Source: Delphinapterus leucas (lineage: Eukaryota; Chordata; Mammalia; Artiodactyla; Monodontidae). Taken from it: a stretch of DNA of 64,000 nucleotides. Shown here in pieces: positions 55,980-64,000 of the stretch. A program made the translations under genes and the position numbers. Numbering within the stretch: the first letter of the stretch is position 1; every line of letters starts with the position of its first letter. The notes beneath the pieces are model-generated. The model was not told the origin of the DNA and did not search any database. It saw only the letters and a list, made by a program, of their open reading frames with translations. The DNA is taken from assembly GCF_002288925.2 (NCBI RefSeq), contig NW_022098069.1, positions 74,174,644 through 74,238,643 of the forward strand, written 5' to 3'.

Positions 55980-57610
55980 CCCATTTGCTGGAGAAATTCG
56001 ATCCTTTCCACCTCCTTCCCGCTCCCCCCGCCCGCCTGCGGGCTGGAGGCGGGGCCGAGGACGCGGCTGCTGCTCAAAGTGGTGGAGCGCGGCGGCGGGA
56101 GGCAGGTGCACGGCACCCGCCAGTGGGGGTGCCTCAACTTCCGCGGGCGTTTAAATAGCAGCCTCTCTCCCCTCCCACCGGTAATAGGTGACCTGGCGGC
56201 CGAGGGCGGCGGGGGGAAGGGGACGGGGGATACCCGGGAGCGAGCCTCCGCGGCACGTGGGCAGGTGCTGGGTGGCCCTGGGGCCAACTTTTGTGGCCCG
56301 CCTTTGGCGTTGGAGGAGAGGTGGCTCCATGTGGAAATGGGGGCGGGCGGCGGCTGAGGCGCTGCTTTCTCGGCCGCGGCTGGAGCGTCACCTAACGGTC
56401 CCAGCAGAGCTGCTGGGCCCGGGGTGGGGGGCTTCGGGGGCGGGGACGCCCGGCCCACCGCGCCCGCGCCGCGGGAACCCCGCACAAAGCCCGAGGCGCG
56501 GGGGCGGCCACCGCGCTCCCGCCTGGGGAACTGCCCGAAGCCCGTCGCCGTCCCCGCGCTGATTCCGGCGGGCGGCCGCAGGCGTTTGTTTGTTGGTTCC
56601 GCGCCGCCTTCCTCGTCGGATGGCTTCCTGTGACAGAGGTGATACACAGTTTCCAGAACTGTCTGGGGGCGGGAGCGGGCGCCGAGCCCTCTCCTAGCTG
56701 CTCGCGGCCGCCGCAGCTCCCGCTCCCGTCTCACAACCGTTTCTCGCCGGCGCGCCCGCCCCAGCCCGAAGGTGCCGCCCGGGAGGGTCTCGGGGAGGGG
56801 ACGGCGCGGCCGTTTCCAGCGGCGCAAGTGGCTTCTACACGCGAGGGAGCGTTTGATTTGCAACTGGGGCCGAGCGGATTGGTGCAGCTGGCGGCGGCGG
56901 GGCGGGAGGAGCGGCGGCGGCGGCGGCGGCGGGGGGTGGCCACTTTCAAATGGAGAGGGCGGCGGCGGGGACGCCGCTGCGGAGGGAGCGGGGCTTGGTT
57001 GCGCCACGAGAAGGTGTCATCACTGCACCGGGGCTAATTCCGGCGGAGGTGCCGGGAGTTACTTTCCCCTCCTCCCGCGCTGTTGTTTCTGTCGCCTTGG
57101 GAGGAGGAGGAGGAGAGAGAGAGAGGGAGGGGGCAGCGTCGCCGCGCGAAGCCGCGGCCTTGCGCACACCCCGGCGGGCCGCGGGAGCCGCGCGGTGCGT
57201 TCTCCGGTGCGGGGCGGCGGCTCAGTTCTCCCCTCCCCGGGATCCCCCTCCCCCTTCCTGGGGTCCTCAGCTTTCTCTCTTCGCAGCCCACCCGCACTCT
57301 CCCCCCCTCCCACACGGGTTCCGCATCCACGGGTCCTTCGCCCCGGGTGCTCCCTGCCCTGTCGTACACCCTCACCCCGGCTTCCCCACCCTGGGCTCCC
57401 CCGCCCCGGCGCGCGGGGGCGGCCGTAGTCCCGGCACCCGGTGAATGCAGCGTGCAAACAAAAAAGCGGGCGATTTAAACGTGCCTTCGAAACCCGTTAG
57501 GAATGCGTCGTCACCCGGAGACCGTTTAAAAGCAGCTTGGGCTGGTTTTCTAGTAACGAGGAGGGAGGCGCCCACCTCGCTTCGGCGGCGGCGAAGGTCT
57601 GCCGCCCTCT
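55980..57610. promoter_or_regulatory. CpG island B
   Basis: A second, larger CpG-dense region with many GC boxes, a TTTAAATAG core-promoter-like element at 56,150-56,158, a reversed CCAAT at 56,878-56,882 and a GGA-rich tract at 57,102-57,130. It could be an alternative promoter of the same gene, a bidirectional partner, or an extended island over the first intron. Open frames of up to 374 codons on either strand have no recognisable domain and look like stop-poor GC-rich sequence. Confidence 0.8.
56150..56158 (+). promoter_or_regulatory. TATA-like element
   Basis: TTTAAATAG in otherwise very GC-rich DNA, followed 25-30 bp later by a pyrimidine-rich stretch ('ctctctcccctcccacc') where initiation could occur. 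Confidence 0.35.
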
Positions 57611-59412
57611 GTTTACCACAGCCGAGGGGGAATTTAAATTTTCTTTTTGTAAAGTGATAGCTGCAGTTGAATGACTTGACAGGGCTACATTTTTAGGAAA
57701 TTGCGAGAGAATCTGAAGTTTCCATTAATGGCAATGCTTAGGGGCTTCTTTCCCAAAGGTTTTTATTAGGGAACTATTTTTCCTTTTTAGAAAACCCGCT
57801 GCGAAAGGCTAGCTCTCTAGTTACCTACGTGGCTCGAGGCTAATATCTTTCGAAGTTAATGAACTAGTTTTAAGATCCAGAGAAATTATTTCCCTGAAAG
57901 CTGATTTAGGCAGTGATCCACCAATGGTTGGAGATTACTTTAGTAAGTGGTATTTGACCAAATCACAGCTAATCAAGATTTAATCGCTTTTAGGTGGAGG
58001 AAGGAAGCGTTCGGTGTAACTGGACCTTACTTCCACAGACAACACTCTTGATACAATAATGTGTGGTAGTAGAGTGGGCAACACACACTGGAGAGCTAAC
58101 AGGATGTTCTGTGTGTGACACTCTAGCAGATACCTGGAACTGAGAATTCTTAGTGTCCTTTTGTCCCAAAGGTTTCAGTCTCATCTAATGTCACTTTTAA
58201 CTCAGATGACTTTCGGATTGTTTGGTTATTTTGCTTTCTTCCTTAAGTTTGTGTATTTTATATGTGTTTTTGATGACCTGGCATTTTCAGGTACGTAAGT
58301 GTTACACATCTCCTTTCCTCCTTACACCAGCCAGAGATAAAGGCAGTAGAACTTGAACTTGATTCCATCTTAAGGTCATAGGCTGCTTTTCAAGAAGAAA
58401 AGTTGAGTGGGTTGTCACAGATTTTTAACTTTTGACAAAGGTAGGTATATTTAGAAAGAAAAAGATCACCCCCCCCCCGCCCAAGTTCCTCCTCCATCAC
58501 TTGACAGGTTTTCAGCCTATAAAATAGTATTTTAGTTTTATATTTCTTACGGAGGTTGAAAGAGTAGCTATAAAGGGAAAATAGTGAGAAATGATGAGTG
58601 TGTTGGAGAGACCAGGGAGAGAAACCTTTTTGGAATTTAAGGAAATGTTGTATTTTAGAAATGAACCATTGCTTAGCCCAGACACTGTGGGGAGAAGGAT
58701 TAACTAAAAACAGAAAATTTGGAGGACTTGGTGAGAATACAAGCAGATCTCCATGTGTTTCACCTTCATAAATACTGATTTTGGACTTTAAGGAGCCCTT
58801 AGTGGCTTAAAGTATTATTACAGAAGTGGTGTTACGTGTACATTGTTGAAAATTAGAGAAGCAACTATAAAAACACATTCCTACCATCTAGAAATCAGCA
58901 TTGTATCGTTTTCCAGATAATTGTGTATATGTTTGTACCTATGTTTTAATCGGAATGAGTCATACTGGCTATACAGTTGTGTAAGGAGTTTTGCTTTTTG
59001 GTGTTTTTTTTTTTTTTCCCCCCTGTTAGCAAGCTTGTCTCTTATTGGGAGATATTCAGATTTCCTCACTTGGCCCCGAAATATAGCACAGCAGCTTTGT
59101 CTAAAACGCTGTCCAGTCAGAGATCATTTATTGCATCTGGTTATTTCCCGTAAGTAGGTTTTAGTCTGTGTAGTAACTTTGACAGAACCTCTGGCATTGA
59201 GGAGGCATGCCTTTGGAATCAATCATGACTGGATTTGAAAGAGTTGGAATTAAACTAGCATTTTATTGTAATTTGGAAGTCTTCAATTTGGAGATTGTTT
59301 GAAAACTACTTTAAAGACATTTGCGTGATGTTTTTATCCACAGACTTGCTGGAAAAAGAATTATCACCTGTTTGTGTTCCAGTACTGAGGTGGTTAGAAC
59401 AGCAAACATCAA
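57611..59412. other. Repeat-poor, probable first-intron sequence
   Basis: No named repeat and no coding exon recognised. A C-run lies near 58,471-58,480. Low repeat load compared with 1-54 kb fits the protected neighbourhood of a gene start. Confidence 0.45.
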
Positions 59413-60071
59413 GATGTACCCTGAGAAAACCATAATTCAGAAAGAGTTATGTACCAAAATGTTCATTGCAGCTCTATTTACAATAGCCAGGACACGGAAG
59501 CAACCTAAGTGTCCATCGACAGATGAATGGATAAAGATGTGGCACATATATACATTGGAATATTACTCAGCCATAAAAAGAAGCGAAATTGAGCTATTTG
59601 TAATGAGGTGGGTAGACCTAGAGTCTGTCATACAGAGTGAATTAAGTCAGAAAGAGAAAAACAAATACCGTATGCTAACACATATATATGGAATTTAAGA
59701 AAAAAAATGTCATGAAGAACCTAGGGGTAAGACAAGAATAAAGACACAGACCTACTAGAGAATGGACTTGAGGATATGGGGAGGGGGAAGGGTAAGCTGT
59801 GACAAAGCGAGAGAGAGGCATGGACATATATATACTACCAAACGTAAAATAGATAGCTAGTGGGAAGCAGCCGCATAGCACAGGGAGATCAGCTCGGTGC
59901 TTTGTGACCACCTAGAGGGGTGGGATAGGGAGGGTGGGAGGGAGGGAGACGCAAGAGGGAAGAGGTATGGGAATATATGTATATGTATAACTGATTCACT
60001 TTGTTATAAAGCAGAAACTAACCACTGTAAAGCAATTATACTCCAATAAAGATGTTAAAAAAAAAAAAAAA
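59413..60071 (+). mobile_element. 5'-truncated young L1 3' end
   Basis: Forward L1: the ORF2p C-terminal end is readable from 59,413 to the stop near 59,698 ('[15 protein letters not shown]', ending 'MLTHIYGI'), followed by the 3' UTR and A tail. Same lineage as 6299-8102. It inserted in what is probably the first intron. TSD not clear. Confidence 0.93.
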
Positions 60072-62224
60072 GACATCAGGCACTGACCAAATACTTTATC
60101 TTTAGGGTTTGTCAGGAGTTGAGGAGGAGACATAAGAATGTCATGGTTCTGTTTGCTTCCTTCCTTTCTGTTGGGGAAGCTCTTTCCTCATTTAGTGATG
60201 CGGGGCATCTGTTCCACTCTTAATGGTCTGTCAGAATTTGCATTATAAACCCAGTTTTCCCACATGGTTAATAACAATAAGACATCCTCTGGAGGAAAAT
60301 ATGACATCTTAGCCAATATCTTGCTTTTTATTTGGATTGGAATTAAAAATTGTTCAAACAGTGGGAGTTATACCGGTTAAATGTTTTCCTCCCCTCCTTG
60401 TGCAAGCCTGTGATAGCTAGAACTGTCACCATGTTTAAAGATACCTTAAAAAAAGAATTTTTTGTTTTTCAAATGAAGGCTGGCTTTGCTTGGAATTGTT
60501 AGTTTCTTAGGTGGTGTCAGAAGCCTGGTAGGAACCTTAATTGGGAAAGTTTTAGTTCCTGAGACAGTAAGTTGTTTCCTTGAACGTTTTAGTGTTCAGT
60601 CTATTTTGTCTCTTTTCAAGACCTGGCAGCACTTTATTTGGTTATGAATTACAATTTGGAGAATTAATATGTTTATTATTTGTAGTATATAATATTTCAA
60701 AAAGTTGAGACTTAATTGGAACAGAATCTTGCCATTTGCCTGGTGTCCTTATACGACAATATTGTTCTGTGATTGTGAGGGGTATATATTTTGATGTTTT
60801 CACAGTTGGTGGGCTCTGATGGAATAAGTTAACTCTGCATTCCTAACAAATGGAAGAGTGGCCTTGGAGGGCTTTTTTTACCTTTGAGTTGGAAGTGGCA
60901 TCTTGTCTTTAAGTTTAGCTAGGGTTAACTGTCATGGAACAGAGAGAAAATCTAGTCTAAGAGGATATTATTGATCCTGACTCCGGCCATGTTATTGTGG
61001 CCTGGCCTTATCTAGCCTAGACGTTGAATGATGATTAAGGATGTCTTCCTCACCTGAAAGCAACAAAAATAGATTACCAGAAATGGAATGGAAAGCCTGG
61101 TCTCTGGGGAGGAGACTGGGTATTTCCATTTTTGAGTCCTTTATTAACTCTAGAGCATTGGTGTATTATGTGTGCCTAACAAATGCTCAAGGACCAAGCT
61201 TTTGATGAATATTCTAAAACAAGTCAGATATTAACTTTTTGCTTTTGGTTCTTCAGGTAGACTTAAGACATAATAAGGTGACTGAGGACAGTTGAAGTAA
61301 GTTCATTTTTAAAACTTCAGGTTCTTTTGGGCTTATTTGCTGAAGGAATTAATCCACAGTTTTCTCTTGGTTTGAAAGCTCTTCCAATTGGCAGTAATAT
61401 ATACTTTTTAATATTGAGCATTTAATGTTTGCACAGGAGGTTTTAATTTGAAAATTCATGACAGCTGCTAAGACAGTTTCTAAGCAGTTAAGTGAAGGTT
61501 TCATGGCTGAGGGTCCAAACTGAAGAATAAAAGAGCATTTTTTTTTTTTCTTCTTCTTACTCCAGGGTAAGTAAGCAGCAAGAATTGGCAAGGTTAACAA
61601 GTTGCTGGAGTTTGAGCTACCTGGTTTGCATTTGTTTAGCACAAAGTACACATAACATGGTTTAAGGTTTTTCTTAATGACTCATGGTCATTTTTATAAG
61701 CATCAGTTATTTCAGTGTTGAAATAAAATGATGCACTTAAAGATGTGTAGGCTGAGTTCTGGTGGCTTGTAACTTTTTTAAGGTTAAGGACACTTGAGTT
61801 CCAAAACCTGTGGAATCTCTCCCACAGAAAAAGCGAGTTGCACCGAAATTTGCATGTCATTTCCGGGTTTGGATGAATACCTTTAAGTGCATCCTGGGAT
61901 TTCAGTTTAGCATTTAAATTCTGGTGACTTCTTTTTATGATTTCTCTCTGATCCTTTTACACCCCTGTTAACCATGTATTGTAGTTAAAATGCCTGTCTA
62001 GAACAGTCATTTTTCTGCTTATTGGTCACTGGCTTGAAAATCAGATAAGCATGTTAGAAGTTTTTATAACTTAGTGTACACTGGCCCCAAGTAGGAGCCT
62101 CAGGGGTTTTCCTTTGAGAAAAATTCATGGGTTTCTTGGCCTTTATTTAAGTCGTTTAGAGCACCACCACCACCACCCCGCCCCTGCCTTCTCACCCCCT
62201 TACTGCCAGTCTGTTGATTGATAG
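60072..62224. other. Probable intronic sequence, no gene seen
   Basis: No repeat or exon recognised. A T-run lies at about 61,540-61,550. Confidence 0.45.
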
Positions 62225-62523
62225 CAGGGATCAGTAAACTTTTTTAGTAAAGGGCCAGATAGCAAATATTTTAGGCTCTGTGGGCCTGACGTCTCTATTA
62301 CAGCTGTTCAGTTCTGCCATTGTTGCGAAAGCAATCAGTGGACAAGAGGTAAATGAATGAACGTGGCTGTCTCCCAATAAAACTTTATTTACAGACAGTG
62401 AAGTTTGAATTTGGTATAATTTTCAGGTGTTCTGAAATGTTCTTTTGATGCCCTCTCCCCAAACCATTTAAATATGTAAAAAACATTCTTAGGGGCTGGA
62501 CAAAAAAAGATATGGACCCCTGA
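62225..62523 (-). mobile_element. MER20 hAT-type element with an internal extra segment
   Basis: 'cagggatcagtaaacttttt', 'gtaaagggccagatagcaaa', 'caataaaactttatttacag' and the far end 'gatatggacccctgat'. About 80 bp more than a standard MER20 lies before the final end. Confidence 0.8.
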
Positions 62524-64000
62524 TCTATAGTCATGCAGCCTTACTATACTATATGTACTTATAGTATATACCTGTAGCATAGTAACAGCATCACCCAGTC
62601 ACCAGATTGTTTCTGCTGGGGCTGAATTCCCTTTCTGGTAGGAATCTGCAATAGCAAGTTGAAATCAGAAGTTTGTTTGATAAATATGGAGGGAGTTGGC
62701 TAGCCTGAGGGCTGTGGCTCTTAACTCTTTGATTCCTAGATCCCCTTTGAGGATAGGATGTGTAATACAGGACCCTGTGTACCTAGGAAAGCACAGCTAG
62801 GGAGTCACACCCTCCAAGGGGAGCAGGCCAAGAAGGGTATACATTTATAACCTGGGGATATACATTATAACCTGGGAATATATCCAGAGGGAGATACATC
62901 CAGAGGAAGATAACCTCTCTCCGAGTAGGGTGTATGTGTCACCGATCAGAAGTTAATGCCAGCTGCTCAGAGGACTCACACCCCTGTGATAGTGTCCAGG
63001 GAACTACGGGCACACTCTCTTTCCAGCTCTACCTTTTGTAGGCTCCACCAGGCAAAATGGCATTTGCAACCATATTCACATCAGCTTCCAGGAAACCGTG
63101 TTTTCAAGTTCCAAGTTAACAGACTGTTACTTAGTACATTTTAGTCGTCGGCTCCCTGGTAACATGTAGTCCATGGCCTTAATCTTTGAGATGACCTCTT
63201 TCTAAATCGCAGGAGGTGTCCAGGAACGGGAAGCCTGTGGTTCAGGCGCTGGGAGGAGGGTGGATGGCACAGGAGGGCCACCCATCTCGGGAACTGGTCT
63301 TTGGTTCAGCCACTGGCTTTGCCCTAGACCTAGCTACCTGTGTGTCCCCGCTCACGCTGCTTAACCTCGCCAGAGTTTATTTATGTACTTGTCTTTTTAA
63401 AGTCGGGACAGGTAAATTATCTCTAAAATGTTTTCTAGTGCCGCAATTATGATTTTATGGGTTTCTTTGGGGAGGGTTTCCTGTAGACACAATCCATGAA
63501 AAGGGTGAGACTCTTCGGCTTTCGCCTCGGAGAATACTTTCCAGACCTTGTTGCTAGGCTTTGAGACTGTCTTATGTTTCCATGACCATAATAACGAAAC
63601 TTGTACAATTGTGATGAAATGTTTGTTTTCATACGTAATTCAGATGATGTGTAAATGCAGTTTTAAGTGTGCCATCTTGGTCTTCTAATGTACAACACTG
63701 GGAGTCTGAGTTTTCTTTTAAACAGTACTTTAAAAATTTTTGGTGACTTAACATTGTTAGCGGTAACTGATAGTTTCTGACAACCGGCTATAATCAGGGA
63801 ACAAAGTTCCTCAAAACAGCTGCATTTCAATCTGTGCACAGTGTAATTGTCATTAACTGGTTGAGTCTGGTTTCTGCAGAAGCTGCTTTGTATATCCTGT
63901 ATAAGAACATCTGGTTTGAGCATTTAAAAATCTTTTAAAATTATGCTTTATCACTTGGCATTTATTGGCTTATTCTTCCAAGGGTAGAATAAGGGGTTGT
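62524..64000. other. Probable intronic sequence to the window edge
   Basis: Contains a short tandem duplication (about 62,837-62,880). No exon, repeat or RNA gene recognised. Confidence 0.45.

Noticed and set aside
55883..57007. 374-codon minus-strand open frame in CpG island B
   Set aside because: Pro/Arg/Ala-rich low-complexity composition with no recognisable fold, typical of chance frames in GC-rich islands. Overlapping long frames exist on the other strand too.
56772..57428. 218-codon plus-strand open frame in CpG island B
   Set aside because: Same reasoning: biased composition, no domain, and competing frames over the same bases.

Overview
This is a stretch of mammalian nuclear DNA, almost certainly from a cetacean and probably a toothed whale. 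The evidence is a set of tRNA-derived CHR SINEs, including several young copies of about 200 bp with perfect target-site duplications (TSDs), together with young L1 3' ends. I saw no ruminant Bov-B/Bov-tA or pig PRE-1 elements. The species call rests on recognising repeat families, not on a database search.

Layout. Positions 1-8905 look like a decayed endogenous retrovirus read on the minus strand: two related LTR-like blocks in the same orientation (1-510 and 8470-8905) flank AT-rich sequence that was later hit by SINEs, an older LTR and a 1.8-kb L1 that itself carries a nested SINE. Positions 8906-30,600 are ordinary intergenic or deep intronic DNA holding CHR SINEs, MIR, L2, L1, MLT1, MER5A and MER20 copies, with no gene I can support. 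Positions 30,600-35,500 hold minus-strand L2 LINE remains broken by later insertions. At 35,852-37,840 an old LTR-like repeat is split by the clearest gene-derived feature, a processed ST13 (Hip, HSC70-interacting protein) retrocopy on the minus strand with several in-frame stops. Positions 37,900-54,100 are again repeats, mainly L2 with its CR1-type reverse transcriptase still recognisable in reverse, L1M and SINEs, plus a small CpG-rich patch near 49.5 kb.

Positions 54,200-57,610 are two adjacent CpG islands. They contain a 19-unit pure CGG repeat, a compact promoter-like motif group (CRE half site, YY1/E2F-like, reverse CCAAT), two good plus-strand splice donors and a possible TTTAAATA core promoter. 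The rest of the window (57.6-64 kb) is repeat-poor apart from one L1 and one MER20, and looks like the first intron of a plus-strand gene whose later exons lie outside. I could not identify the gene.

No complete protein-coding gene is visible. Nearly all long open frames are read-throughs of SINEs, L1/L2 ORF2 remnants or stop-poor GC-rich islands. The most notable observations are the CGG tract in the promoter islands, the nested ST13 retrocopy, SINE insertions that seem to carry extra flanking sequence inside their TSDs, a 5'-inverted L1 with an additional displaced segment, and an unexplained exact 31-bp repeat.
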